Positions 34,066 to 43,472 of a stretch of DNA of 64,000 nt are shown here, piece by piece (position 1 is the stretch's first letter; every line of letters begins with the position of its first letter). Source of the DNA: JAAXHB01 sp965221635 (GTDB taxonomy: Bacteria; Actinomycetota; Acidimicrobiia; Acidimicrobiales; Aldehydirespiratoraceae). The DNA lies in the NCBI GenBank assembly GCA_965221635.1, contig OZ244902.1, positions 1,488,001-1,552,000 on the forward strand, written 5' to 3'. The notes under the pieces are model-generated. The model was not told where the DNA came from and ran no database searches. It was given only the letters and a program-made list of their open reading frames with translations. The position numbers were made by a program, and so were the translations under genes.

Positions 34066-35128
34066 GCCTCTCGCGCACCAGGGCGTCCAGGGCAACCGCG
34101 CTCACCAAGATCGCGCCCTGTGCCAGAAGCTGCGCCGCGTTGGAGAGCGACAGCGCGTCGAAGAGGTTGCGCAAAATCCCGAGGATCATCATTCCCACGA
34201 ACGTTCTCCAGATGGCGCCCTCGCCTCCGAAGAGGGTGGTGCCGCCGATGATCACCATGGCGATCGCCTCGAGTGCAACGGTTGCGCCGATGTTGGGTTG
34301 ACCCACCGCGGTTCTCGAAGCGATCACCACACCACCGAGCACGCCAAACACGCCCGACAGCACGTAGGTGGACACCGACATCAGCTGCACGCGCATGCCG
34401 GCGAGACGCGAAGCTTCGCGGTTGCCGCCCAGGGCGTACACGTTGCGACCCCAGGCGGTGCGATGCAACAGGAAAGAAGTCACCAGCAGCAACGCGATCA
34501 GCAGGTACACCGAGTAGGTGACATCGAACAGGCGGCTGCGGCCCAGGGTGTCGAAGCCGTCTATGTCCAGCGCCGAGATCGACGCCGATCTCGACACGAT
34601 GAACGCCAGGCCCGAGATCATCGATCCGCTGCCAAGGGTGGCCACCAGCGGGTTGACCTTCAGCGAGTTGATGATCACGCCGTTGGCCAGGCCCAGTGCG
34701 GCCCCGATGGCCAAGGTGAAGCCGATCGCCGCCAGGATCGGCATGCCCCCCGTGGCGAACGTGGCGAACAAAACCCCACCGAACGCGTACAACCCGCTGG
34801 CGGAGAGGTCGAAGCCCCCGCCGATGATCACCAACGTCGCCCCGATGGCGACGATCCCCACCGCGGCGTTCTGGGACAAGATGTTTCGGATGTTGGCGAA
34901 CTCGTAGAAGCCCGGGTTCAGTATCTGTGCCGCGATCACCACCCCGGCCAGCACCACGACCATGCCGTAGGTGCCCACCCAGTCCACGATGCGCTGCTCG
35001 GTGGTGCGTTGTATCACCGTGCCGCCGGCGGCGCCGAGCGGGGTTGGCTGCGGCGCAGCCATGTCGTCGCTGTTGTGGATGCCCGTGCCGCCGTTGTCGG
35101 GTTGCTGCGGTGAGCCTTGTGTGCTCAT
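34055..35128 (-). CDS. sugar-type ABC transporter permease (RbsC/CUT2 family)
   Basis: 357 aa with about nine hydrophobic segments. Family signatures: ILNPGFYEFANIRNILSQNAAVGIVAIGATLVIIGGGFDLS, YALGGNREASRLAGM and GVFGVLGGVVIASRT. Pairs with the two-domain ATPase gene, which it overlaps by ATGA, and with the binding protein further upstream. The very C-terminus (RERRSR) is written by the last unit of a minisatellite. Confidence 0.93.
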   Translation of the reverse strand: MSTQGSPQQPDNGGTGIHNSDDMAAPQPTPLGAAGGTVIQRTTEQRIVDWVGTYGMVVVLAGVVIAAQILNPGFYEFANIRNILSQNAAVGIVAIGATLVIIGGGFDLSASGLYAFGGVLFATFATGGMPILAAIGFTLAIGAALGLANGVIINSLKVNPLVATLGSGSMISGLAFIVSRSASISALDIDGFDTLGRSRLFDVTYSVYLLIALLLVTSFLLHRTAWGRNVYALGGNREASRLAGMRVQLMSVSTYVLSGVFGVLGGVVIASRTAVGQPNIGATVALEAIAMVIIGGTTLFGGEGAIWRTFVGMMILGILRNLFDALSLSNAAQLLAQGAILVSAVALDALVRERRSR

Positions 35129-36666
35129 ACCGGAACCTCCGATTCGGAGTCCATCAGTCCGAAGGCCGCTGCGAGGATCTTGTCCACCGAAATGGTTTCG
35201 GTTGCGCCGTCGAGTTCGGCCACGAGGTGGCCGTCACGCAGCACCAGCACCCGGTCGCTCATTGCAACCACCTCCTCGAGTTCCGATGACACCACTATCA
35301 CCGCCCGGCCCCCCGAGGCGAGGTCACGTAGGGTGTCCATGATCTCGGCCTTGGCGCCCACGTCGATGCCGCGTGTTGGCTCGTCGGCCAACAGCAGCGT
35401 GGGTTGGCGGGAACCCGCACGTGACAACAGCAGCTTTTGCTGGTTGCCGCCCGAGAGCGTCCCGGCCGGATCGTCGAGTCGATCCATGGCGATGCCGTAA
35501 CGGGGCGCCACATCGGCCGCCGCGGCGCGCACCCGCTTGGGGGTGGTGATCCAACTGCCGCAGCGTTTGGCCAGCGTGCCCAGCCCTATGTTCTCCGCAG
35601 AGGACAGCAGCGGTATCACGCCGGTGGTCTTGCGATCCTCGGGCACCAGCACGATCCCGAGTCGCTGTGCGTTGCGCACGGTGTGTGGCCAGTTCACCTG
35701 TTGCCCCTTCACCCACATTTCACCTTGCGAGGTGACCTCCAACCCGGCGAGGCACCGCAGCATTTCGGTGCGTCCCGAGCCCACCAGGCCACCGATGCCG
35801 AGGATCTCTCCCTCACGCACGTTGAACGACATGGGCGCAAGCAGGCCAGGCAGCTGGAGGTTCTCCACCCGCAGGATCTCTTCTCCTGCGCCCGCCCCGC
35901 TCAAATCGCTGGACCCTTCCATTGGTTGCTCGAGCAGCTCCGCGGTGCGCCCCTCGGCCAGCATGTGCGAAACGAGTTGGTGCTTGGTGGCTGTGGACGC
36001 GTCCAGGTCGGCCACCAGATCACCGTCTCGGAACACGCTTATCCGGTCCGACACCTGCATCACCTCGTCGAGGTTGTGGCTCACGAACACGATCGTGCGG
36101 CCCTCAGCCTTGAGCGACTCGATGAGCCTCAGCAGCGCCTCCCGCTCGGACCGGCCCAGCGAGGCGGTGGGCTCGTCGAAGAGCAGGATCCTCGCATCGG
36201 AGGCCAAGGCCCGCAGAATCTCAAGGATCTGCTGATCGGCCACCGAGAGCACCTTCGCGGGCATCTCGCTTTGGGTGACCACTCCGAGCTGTTGCGCGAG
36301 TTCCTCGTAGCGACGGCGCATGGTGGCGGAGTCGAGCATTCCCCGCCTAGACGGGAACGCGCCCAGGAACACGTTTTGTGACGGCGTCAGGTTCGGCGCG
36401 ATCGTGAGTTCCTGGTAGATGGCGGCCACGCCCGCCCGTCGAAGATCCCGGGGCCGGCCGACAGCGGCCTCGGCCCCGAAGATCTTCGCCTGTCCTGCGG
36501 TGGGCACAACCCGACCGCTGATGATCCCCAGACAGGTGGACTTGCCTGCGCCGTTCTCACCGATGAAGGCATGCACCGTGCCCGGATCGATCCGAAGGTT
36601 GATGTCCTTCAGCGCGATCGTGGACGGGTAGTGCTTGGAAATGCCGCACAACTCGACCGCCGCCAT
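35125..36666 (-). CDS. sugar-type ABC transporter ATP-binding protein (RbsA/CUT2, two NBDs)
   Basis: 513 aa with tandem nucleotide-binding domains. First NBD: Walker A GENGAGKST (~37-45), LSVADQQILEIL in place of a standard signature, and LLFDEPTASLG. Second NBD: degenerate Walker A GGLVGSGRTE (~295), signature LSGGNQQK (~405) and LLADEPTRGIDVG. The degenerate second Walker A is normal for RbsA/MglA/XylG. Stop and permease start overlap (ATGA). Confidence 0.95.
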   Translation of the reverse strand: MAAVELCGISKHYPSTIALKDINLRIDPGTVHAFIGENGAGKSTCLGIISGRVVPTAGQAKIFGAEAAVGRPRDLRRAGVAAIYQELTIAPNLTPSQNVFLGAFPSRRGMLDSATMRRRYEELAQQLGVVTQSEMPAKVLSVADQQILEILRALASDARILLFDEPTASLGRSEREALLRLIESLKAEGRTIVFVSHNLDEVMQVSDRISVFRDGDLVADLDASTATKHQLVSHMLAEGRTAELLEQPMEGSSDLSGAGAGEEILRVENLQLPGLLAPMSFNVREGEILGIGGLVGSGRTEMLRCLAGLEVTSQGEMWVKGQQVNWPHTVRNAQRLGIVLVPEDRKTTGVIPLLSSAENIGLGTLAKRCGSWITTPKRVRAAAADVAPRYGIAMDRLDDPAGTLSGGNQQKLLLSRAGSRQPTLLLADEPTRGIDVGAKAEIMDTLRDLASGGRAVIVVSSELEEVVAMSDRVLVLRDGHLVAELDGATETISVDKILAAAFGLMDSESEVPV

Positions 36667-36721
36667 TGTCGCGACGTTCCCTTCACGACGGCGTCGGCCG
36701 AGTGGCGCGGACGGATGTGTC

Positions 36722-37876
36722 TCAGTACTCCGGGGTGTAGTCGGCGGCGTTGTCGGCGGTCACGAAGAACGGCTCATTGGTGGTGCCTGCGCAAAGGCCG
36801 GGCAGGTAACGGTCACCGACCACGCCGTTCACCCACGCCTCGTACATGGCGTCGAGAGTGTCACGCACGTGGGTGCGCGGGCAGTACACCGCCGAAGCGG
36901 TGATTTGCCCCGATGCGATCAGGTCGATCGTTGAGTTGCCCGCGCCGATGTCGTACACCGCGATCTCGCCGCCTCGGTCTGCGTCCTCGATGGCGTTGAG
37001 GATGCCGTTGGTCATGTCCGAGAAGGCCGAGATGATCACGTTGGCCTCGGGATTGGCCTGCAGCAGTGTTTCGGCTTTGGCCTGTGCGTCGGCTGTGGTG
37101 AAGTCCGTGTTTGCGAAACCCACCAACTCCAGGTTGTCATTGGCGGCGAGCGTCCTCTCGAGGGCGGCCTCCATGTTTCCTGTGATGGTGATGGCCGGCG
37201 GGCCGTACATCATGATGATCTTCGAATCCTGGCCTTCGCGATCGGCGGCTATGCCGTCAACCCAGCCCTGCACGTAATCGGGTGTTTCCTCCGCTCCGGT
37301 GTAGCTGAGGATTCCCGGCTCCCACTGCCCCGCGCCGGACTCGAAGTCGCGCCCGCAGATGGCGATGTTCGACGTTGCCACCAGGATTCCCTGAGCGGGT
37401 GCGTCCTTGGTGACGACGTTGCAGGAGAGGTTGCCGTCGATCGGGGTGACGTACCAAGCGTTGAAGTCGCCGTTTTGGAGCACGTTCTCGAGCTGGTCGA
37501 TCTGGATCTGGCTGTTGAACTGGGCGTCGAACACCTCGACCTCAACGTCGTGCTCCTCGCCCCACACTTCCACTTCGTCCGCCATTGCCTGTGTGTAGGA
37601 GTTGGCGACCGTGGCAATGAAGAACGCAACCTTCATCGGCTCGCCGGCAGGCACCTCGATGGGCGTGTCGGTGCCCACGTCGATCGTGTGACCGCCAAGG
37701 ACCGACACCGCGCCCTCGGGCTCCGGTTCGGGTTCGGGTTCGGGGTCGTCCGCGGGCGCCGCGGTGGTGGTGGCTGCAGCTCCGGACGTGGAGCTGTCGT
37801 CGTCGTCACCGCCGCAGGCGGCCGCCACGAGAGACAGCAGAATCAGGACTGCAATCAGAAGCTTCTTGGTGGACAT
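36722..37876 (-). CDS. sugar-type ABC transporter substrate-binding lipoprotein
   Basis: Type I periplasmic-binding-like protein, 384 aa. Start ATG 37876 follows GGAGGAGAA; signal peptide MSTKKLLIAVLILLSLVAAAC with lipid Cys21, then an acidic Asp/Ser/Glu/Pro-rich tether. Body: MKVAFFIATVANSYTQAMADEV, VYDIGAGNSTIDLIASGQI. CUT2 systems import pentoses, autoinducer-2, inositol and similar compounds; ligand unknown. First gene of the long minus-strand catabolic run, with a clear promoter upstream. Confidence 0.92.
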   Translation of the reverse strand: MSTKKLLIAVLILLSLVAAACGGDDDDSSTSGAAATTTAAPADDPEPEPEPEPEGAVSVLGGHTIDVGTDTPIEVPAGEPMKVAFFIATVANSYTQAMADEVEVWGEEHDVEVEVFDAQFNSQIQIDQLENVLQNGDFNAWYVTPIDGNLSCNVVTKDAPAQGILVATSNIAICGRDFESGAGQWEPGILSYTGAEETPDYVQGWVDGIAADREGQDSKIIMMYGPPAITITGNMEAALERTLAANDNLELVGFANTDFTTADAQAKAETLLQANPEANVIISAFSDMTNGILNAIEDADRGGEIAVYDIGAGNSTIDLIASGQITASAVYCPRTHVRDTLDAMYEAWVNGVVGDRYLPGLCAGTTNEPFFVTADNAADYTPEY

Positions 37877-37912
37877 TTCTCCTCCAGATGTTGCGAAAAA
37901 CGGAACCCTTCT

Positions 37913-37942
37913 AGTATAGCGGAAACGATTGGACGGGTGCAA
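37913..37942 (-). promoter_or_regulatory. sigma70-type promoter of the CUT2 importer operon
   Basis: On the minus strand: -35 TTGCAC (37937-37942), an 18-bp spacer, -10 TATACT (37913-37918), followed by a short leader of about 35 nt to the ATG at 37876. Copies of CGGAA lie at 37901-37905 and 37920-37924. Confidence 0.55.
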
Positions 37943-38046
37943 GCGGGAGAACCGGCCACCCGAAACGCCCCGAAATGCGAAAATCGGAGCGAATACCGCA
38001 CACCAACACAGCGGCGCCTTCGACGCCTGAACGGAGACGGATCACC

Positions 38047-38898
38047 ATGAAGTACGGGATCACAGCTTTCACCGACGATGCGGGAGTGAGCATTGAGGTG
38101 CTTGCCCGCGCCGCGGAGGACTCGGGCTTCGAGAGCCTGTTCGTGACCGAGCACACTCACCACCCCGCCGCCAGCGTGCTGCCCGACGGTTCGGCTGTTC
38201 CCGACGAGTTGGCCCATCACTTTCTGCACTGCCTCGATCCCTTCGTGGCGCTCACCGCGGCTGCCTGCGCCACCAGCGAGATCAAGCTCGGCACCGGCAT
38301 CTGCCTTCTGCCTCAGCACGACACGATCGCGGTGGCCAAGACCACTGCCACCCTGGACTGGATCAGCGGTGGTCGCTTCATCTTCGGTGTTGCCGCCGGC
38401 TGGAACGCCGTTGAAGCCAACAACCACGGCGTTGAGCCGTCCACGCGCTGGCAGCGGATGGCCGAGCAAATCGAGGCCATCAAGGCGATCTGGACACAGC
38501 CGGTGGCGTCGTACGCGGGCCGCCACGTGAGCTTCGAGGGCGTGCAGGCCTATCCCAAGCCGCTGCAGGATCCCCACCCCGAGGTGCTGATTGGTGGCGA
38601 CAGCGTTGGCAACAGGCGCCGAGCACACGACATGGCCACGGGCTGGATGCCCACTCATGACCGCAGCGGCCCCGACCTTCACGACAACATCAAGGCGCTG
38701 GTGAAAAAGGGTCGCCAAACGGGTCGCAACACCACCGTGACGGTGTCCTACGTGCCGCCGGAGCCGTCGCTACTCACCACCTACGCCGAACTCGGCGCAT
38801 CGCGCCTTGTGTTCTTGGTGCCAACCGATTCCGAGGCGGCGCTCGGCGAGGCCCTCACCGCTTGCACTTCGGCGATGCGCCAGGCCGACCTCGGCTGA
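38047..38898 (+). CDS. LLM class oxidoreductase, probably F420-dependent
   Basis: 283 aa TIM-barrel enzyme: MKYGITAFTDDAG, SGFESLFVTEHTHHP, ATSEIKLGTGICLLPQHD, LDWISGGRFIFGVAAGW, HPEVLIGGDS. The short length and the N-terminus resemble actinobacterial F420-dependent dehydrogenases rather than FMN luciferases, but cofactor choice cannot be proven from sequence. Start ATG 38047 with GGAGA ~9 nt upstream; divergent from the sugar importer operon and followed by the TPP riboswitch. Confidence 0.88.
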   Translation: MKYGITAFTDDAGVSIEVLARAAEDSGFESLFVTEHTHHPAASVLPDGSAVPDELAHHFLHCLDPFVALTAAACATSEIKLGTGICLLPQHDTIAVAKTTATLDWISGGRFIFGVAAGWNAVEANNHGVEPSTRWQRMAEQIEAIKAIWTQPVASYAGRHVSFEGVQAYPKPLQDPHPEVLIGGDSVGNRRRAHDMATGWMPTHDRSGPDLHDNIKALVKKGRQTGRNTTVTVSYVPPEPSLLTTYAELGASRLVFLVPTDSEAALGEALTACTSAMRQADLG

Positions 38899-38943
38899 TT
38901 GGGCGCCCTTCGGGGTTGTGGGTATGGTGAGGTCAAGCAACTG

Positions 38944-39044
38944 AATCCGGGGAGCTCGGTGCAGCCGGGCTGAGAGGGCGCCCATGCCGCCGTTGGCAGC
39001 GGTGTCGACCCGCAGACCTGATCTGGGTAATGCCAGCGGAGGAA
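38944..39044 (+). ncRNA. TPP (THI-box) riboswitch
   Basis: All conserved blocks are present in order: CCGGGGAGCTCGG, GGGCTGAGAGGG (CTGAGA at 38970-38975), a variable hairpin, GACCCGCAGACCTGATCTGG (from 39006) and GTAATGCCAGCGGAGGAA. The 3' part of the aptamer contains the thiB Shine-Dalgarno (GGAGG, 39038-39042), 6 nt before the ATG. Binding of thiamine diphosphate would therefore hide the ribosome-binding site and stop synthesis of the importer; no separate terminator stem is evident. Confidence 0.96.
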
Positions 39045-39048
39045 GACA

Positions 39049-40161
39049 ATGACCAGCCGTTTGTATCGATCCCTTGGTGCGGCTCGGGGGGCCGTGCTCG
39101 TGTTGGGGGCCGCTTTGGCTCTGGCGGTGGTGTTGGGCGGATGCAGCCGAAGCGACGCCGGCGCCTCCGGTGACGCCGCGGGCGAACCGGAGCCGGGTTC
39201 GGTGGTGACGCTGCTCACCCACGACTCGTTCAACCTGTCTGCGGGCACGCTTGAGGCCTTCACCGAGGCCACCGGGGTGCAGGTGGAGCTGCTCGCCTCG
39301 GGTGACGCCGGTCAGCTCGTGAGCCAGGCCGTGATCACCGCGGGCAGCCCTCTGGGTGACGTGCTGTTCGGCATCGACAACACGTTCCTGCAGCGAGGCC
39401 TCGACGCCGAGATCTTCGAGCCTTACGAGTCGCCGGGCCTGGCCGAGGTTGACGACGCCTTCTGGCTGGACGGGGCGCATCGGGTGACGCCGATCGACTT
39501 CGGCGACGTGTGCCTCAACTACTGGATCAGCGAGTTCGCTCCGTTCAAGCCGGGCGCCCCGGCGCCCCCGGAGTCACTCGATGACCTGATCGACCCCGCA
39601 TATGCGGACATGACCGTGGTGCAAAGCCCAGAAACTTCGTCGCCGGGTTTGGCGTTCATGTTGGCCACCATCGACCACTACCAGGACCGCTGGGAGGATT
39701 ACTGGGCCGCCCTGCGCGACAACGGCGTGCTGGTGACCGCGGGCTGGGAGGACGCCTACTACGGGGAGTTCATCGCGGGCGGCGGTGACCGTCCGATCGT
39801 GGTGTCGTACGCGTCGAGCCCGCCGGCGGAGGTGATCTTCGCTGATCCTCCCGTGGATTCCCCGCCCACGGGTGTGGTCACCGGCAGCTGCTACCGCCAG
39901 ATCGAGTTCGCCGGGGTGCTGGCCGGCGCCGACAACCCCGCCGGGGCACGGGCGCTGATCGATTTCATGCTCACACCCACGTTCCAGGACGACGTGCCGC
40001 TGAACATGTTCGTGTTCCCGGTGACTTCCTCGGCGGTGCTTCCGGAGGCATTCTCTGCGCACGCGGTGATCGTGGAAGATCCGCTGATGCTCGATCCCGC
40101 CGAGGTGGAGGCGTCACGCAACGATTGGACCGACCGCTGGGTGCAGGTGGTGCTGCGCTAG
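39049..40161 (+). CDS. thiB: thiamine ABC transporter substrate-binding lipoprotein
   Basis: 370 aa type II binding protein of the TbpA/ThiB family. Signal peptide with lipobox LGGC (Cys32); body SVVTLLTHDSFNLSAGTLEAFTEATGVQVELLASGDAG, DVLFGIDNTFLQRGL, PIDFGDVCLNYW, and SPGLAFMLATIDHYQDRWEDYW. These match TbpA features, and the TPP riboswitch directly upstream fixes the pathway: uptake of thiamine or its phosphates. A gap of 186 nt separates it from thiP. Confidence 0.93.
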   Translation: MTSRLYRSLGAARGAVLVLGAALALAVVLGGCSRSDAGASGDAAGEPEPGSVVTLLTHDSFNLSAGTLEAFTEATGVQVELLASGDAGQLVSQAVITAGSPLGDVLFGIDNTFLQRGLDAEIFEPYESPGLAEVDDAFWLDGAHRVTPIDFGDVCLNYWISEFAPFKPGAPAPPESLDDLIDPAYADMTVVQSPETSSPGLAFMLATIDHYQDRWEDYWAALRDNGVLVTAGWEDAYYGEFIAGGGDRPIVVSYASSPPAEVIFADPPVDSPPTGVVTGSCYRQIEFAGVLAGADNPAGARALIDFMLTPTFQDDVPLNMFVFPVTSSAVLPEAFSAHAVIVEDPLMLDPAEVEASRNDWTDRWVQVVLR

Positions 40162-40347
40162 TCGCCGAACAGGGCCGGGCGAATCGCAACCCGCGGCGTG
40201 CCGCCCGCCACGGCGTGATGCGCAACCCGTTGCGCGCCCGCGCAGTCGCAACTCGCCACCGGGTGACATGCAAGTCCCGGCAATGCCCGGCGCCCGCCGC
40301 AGCGTGACGCGCAGGCGACAAGCGCGCAAGGGGTAGAGGGCCGCCGC

Positions 40348-42177
40348 ATGCATCCCGTGGGGGAGGTCACCTCTGGTGGGGCTGTGTTGACACGGCTGCG
40401 GTCCTCGGTGTCGTGGTTGCCCGCGGTGGCGGCCGGGGGCTTCCTGGGGGTGTTCTTTGTTTGGCCGGTGCTGGGCGTGCTGAGGCTCGGGCTTGGTGAG
40501 TCGCTGTTGGGGCCCTTCGCCGACGTGTTCGGATCGGGTTGGGGGCGTTCGGTGCTGTGGTTCACGTTCTGGCAGGCGGCGCTGTCAACCGCGCTCACCG
40601 TGGCTTTGGCGCTGCCCGCAGCTGGGGCGGTGGCCCGGCTCAACTTCCGGGGCCGCAGGCTGGTGCGAGCGTTGGTGACGGTGCCCTTCGTGTTGCCCAC
40701 CGTGGTGGTGGCCGCGGCCTTCGAGGGGGTGTTCGACCGGTTCTCGATCCCGTTGAGCCAGTCGGTGTGGGCGATCCTTGTGGCGCACGTGTTCTTCAAC
40801 TATGCGGTGGTGTTGCGGGTGGTGAGCGCCCACTGGGCCGGGCTCGACGCCCGTGTGGAGGATCAGGCCCGCGTGTTGGGAGCGTCACGCGCCAAGGTGT
40901 TCACGGCGGTCACGCTGCCTCGGCTGGCTCCGGCGGTGGCCGCCGCGAGCGCGATCGTGTTCCTGTTCTGCTTCACGTCTTTCGGTGTGGTGCTGGTGCT
41001 GGGCGGGCCTGCGCGTGCCACCGTGGAGACCGAGATCTACCGGTATGCGATCGTCCGCCTCGACCTCGCCACCGCGGCCGGTTTGGCCGTGGTGCAGCTG
41101 CTGGCGGTGGCGGCGCTGGTGGTGGTGTCCAATCGCCTCGAGCGACGCCGGGGCCTGGCCGAGGCCGGCACGGGTTTCGCCGCGCCCCGCGGCTCGGGAG
41201 CAGGTTTGGTTGCCAATCTGGCGGTGATGGCCGTGGTGCTGGGCCTTCCGGTGGCGGTGCTGGTGGAGCGGTCGCTCACGGTGGGGCCGGCGGGCGCCAC
41301 TTCGTACTCGTTGGCCAACTTCGAGGCGCTCACCCAACGGGTGACGCTGCTTCCCGCCAGCGCAATCGAAGCGCTTGTCAACTCTGTTGCCTTCGCGGTG
41401 CCGGCCACCGTGATCGCGCTCGCAGTCGGCGCCGCGGCGTCTTTCCATGTGCTTCGCAGCGACGCAGGCCGGAGGCGCCCAAACCCGTCGACAGGGGTCG
41501 CAGCCGCCGGGGCGGGACTCCATGGTGACGAACGAGAGTCTCAACGATCCGGTGATGGGGCGACGCTGCGGGGCTCTCCGAACACGGCGGCACCAGACGG
41601 TGGTGGGCGCATCCTCGCCGGGGCGGCAAGGAAGCTGAGCGGTCGGGTGGTCGACGTGGGCCTCACCATGCCTCTCGGCACCTCCGCGGTGACCATCGGC
41701 TTGGGATTCCTGGTGGTGTTCGACCAGGCGCCGCTGGACATTCGCACTTCGCTGGTCGTGGTGCCGATTGCCCACGCGGTCATCGGTGTGCCTTTTGTGG
41801 TGCGCACGCTGGTGCCGATGCTGCGCACCGTGAGCCCCCGCCAGCGAGAGGCCGCGGCAGTGCTTGGCGCCTCGCCGCGCCGGGTTCGCCGCGAGGTGGA
41901 CCTGCCGGTGGCGGCCAGGGCGCTGGCTGTGGGGGCCGGGTTCGCTTTCGCGGTGTCGCTTGGCGAGTTCGGGGCAACCTCTTTCATTCCCCGTCGTGCC
42001 GACACGCTCACCGCTCCGGTGGCGTTGTTCAGGCTGCTCGGCACTCCCGGCACGGCGTTGCGCGGGCAGGCGATGGCCCTTGCGGTGGTGCTCATGGTGC
42101 TAACCGCGGCAACGGTGCTGGTGATGGACACCCTCGGCGATCGTGGCCGAGCGGGCACCTCAACAGGAATGATCTGA
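40348..42177 (+). CDS. thiP: thiamine ABC transporter permease (fused two-domain)
   Basis: 609 aa with two homologous permease halves of about six membrane segments each. Each half has an EAA coupling motif: VEDQARVLGASRAKVF and REAAAVLGASPRRVRREV. Between the halves is a ~60-residue Gly/Arg/Ser-rich hydrophilic insertion (about residues 372-430) not expected in the family. ATG 40348 is taken; other starts in the GC-rich leader are possible. The stop overlaps the start of the ATPase gene by one base (TGATG). Confidence 0.9.
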   Translation: MHPVGEVTSGGAVLTRLRSSVSWLPAVAAGGFLGVFFVWPVLGVLRLGLGESLLGPFADVFGSGWGRSVLWFTFWQAALSTALTVALALPAAGAVARLNFRGRRLVRALVTVPFVLPTVVVAAAFEGVFDRFSIPLSQSVWAILVAHVFFNYAVVLRVVSAHWAGLDARVEDQARVLGASRAKVFTAVTLPRLAPAVAAASAIVFLFCFTSFGVVLVLGGPARATVETEIYRYAIVRLDLATAAGLAVVQLLAVAALVVVSNRLERRRGLAEAGTGFAAPRGSGAGLVANLAVMAVVLGLPVAVLVERSLTVGPAGATSYSLANFEALTQRVTLLPASAIEALVNSVAFAVPATVIALAVGAAASFHVLRSDAGRRRPNPSTGVAAAGAGLHGDERESQRSGDGATLRGSPNTAAPDGGGRILAGAARKLSGRVVDVGLTMPLGTSAVTIGLGFLVVFDQAPLDIRTSLVVVPIAHAVIGVPFVVRTLVPMLRTVSPRQREAAAVLGASPRRVRREVDLPVAARALAVGAGFAFAVSLGEFGATSFIPRRADTLTAPVALFRLLGTPGTALRGQAMALAVVLMVLTAATVLVMDTLGDRGRAGTSTGMI

Positions 42178-43463
42178 TGGCGCGCCCAGCGCAGCCCTCG
42201 GGGTCAATCGAAGGACCGCCGGCGTCCGAAGCTATGGCGCGGCCTGTGGTGTTGTGGGTGAGGGGCGCGGTTGTGCGCTTCGGCTCGGCGCCGGCTTTGG
42301 ACGCCCTCGATTTGGACGTTGCCGAGGGCGAGCTGGTGGCGGTGCTGGGGCCGAGCGGTTGCGGCAAAAGCACCTTGCTGCGGGCGATTGCCGGGCTGCA
42401 GACACTGGACGGGGGCGAGATCCGCTGGGAGGGCCGTGACCTTGCCAACGTGGCGGTTCATCGGCGCGACTTCGGGCTGATGTTCCAAGACCATGCGCTG
42501 TTCTCCCACAAGGATGTTGGCGCGAATGTGGCGTTCGGGTTGCGAATGCGCAAGATGGCCCCGGCGGCTGTGGCGAACCGGGTGGACGAGGTTCTGGAGA
42601 TGGTCGGCCTCGGCGGCTACCAGCGCCGCGAGGTTGCCACGCTGTCGGGCGGAGAGGCGCAGCGCGTGGCCCTCGCCCGGGCGCTGGCCCCCCGGCCGCG
42701 GCTGCTGATGCTCGACGAGCCGCTGGGTTCCCTCGACAGGGGCCTGCGAGACGCACTGGCTGAGCAGTTGCGGTCGGTGCTGCGAACCGCCGGGGTCACG
42801 GCCCTGCACGTCACCCACGACCACGACGAGGCCTTCGCGGTGGCCGACCGTGTGGCGGTGATCAACCAGGGCCGCGTTGAGCGCATCGGCACCACCGCGC
42901 AGGTGTGGCGAGACCCGCGCACCGAGTTCACCGCCAGGTTCCTCGGTCATCGCAACATCGTCACAATCACCGCGCCATCGGGAGCCGCCACTGCCGTGGA
43001 CAAGACCCGTCTCAACATGGCGCCGTGGGGGCCGATCGATGCTCCCATCGGCAGGGTGGTGGTGCGATCCGATGCGTTCACCCGGGTTGAACTCGACCCC
43101 GCCGGACATGGCGTACCGCCTGACGAGGCGGGAGCCACGGCTTCCACCTCCAGCACGCACGAAGGCGTCTCCGGAAGTCGTCCGTCGGCTGCGGCAGGCA
43201 GTGGCGACGAGCCCGAGGTGGCAACTACGCGGGGTGCCACCGAGGCCAACCGTGTGACCGGTTCGGTCACCGACGCCCGGTTCCGGGGTGACCGGTTCGA
43301 GCTGCGGCTGCGCACCATTCCCTCACACCAAGAGTTGGTGGTGCTCGACACCCACGGCGCCGCCCCGGGGGACTTGCGCCGTTACGAGATCAACCCCGCA
43401 GGAGTTGTGTCGTTGACGTGCCTGCCCCCGGCGGAAGATTCCCCCGAGGGCTCAAACCGTTAG
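42177..43463 (+). CDS. thiQ: thiamine ABC transporter ATP-binding protein
   Basis: ATPase of the thiamine importer: Walker A GPSGCGKST, Q-loop LMFQDHALFSHKDV, signature LSGGEAQRVALARAL, Walker B LLMLDEPLGSLD, switch HVTHDHDEAFAV. At 428 aa it is much longer than enterobacterial ThiQ (~230 aa): a TOBE-like C-terminal domain is split by a ~50-residue Ala/Ser/Thr-rich insertion (about 310-360). The first 18 codons may be a weak extension, since a second in-frame ATG lies at 42231. It converges with the MFS gene, leaving 9 nt. Confidence 0.9.
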   Translation: MARPAQPSGSIEGPPASEAMARPVVLWVRGAVVRFGSAPALDALDLDVAEGELVAVLGPSGCGKSTLLRAIAGLQTLDGGEIRWEGRDLANVAVHRRDFGLMFQDHALFSHKDVGANVAFGLRMRKMAPAAVANRVDEVLEMVGLGGYQRREVATLSGGEAQRVALARALAPRPRLLMLDEPLGSLDRGLRDALAEQLRSVLRTAGVTALHVTHDHDEAFAVADRVAVINQGRVERIGTTAQVWRDPRTEFTARFLGHRNIVTITAPSGAATAVDKTRLNMAPWGPIDAPIGRVVVRSDAFTRVELDPAGHGVPPDEAGATASTSSTHEGVSGSRPSAAAGSGDEPEVATTRGATEANRVTGSVTDARFRGDRFELRLRTIPSHQELVVLDTHGAAPGDLRRYEINPAGVVSLTCLPPAEDSPEGSNR

Positions 43464-43472
43464 CCGAAGCGA

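Noticed and set aside
33305..35113. 602-codon plus-strand frame over the ADH and permease genes
   Set aside because: Antisense of two clear genes; it includes the translated minisatellite and has no domain.
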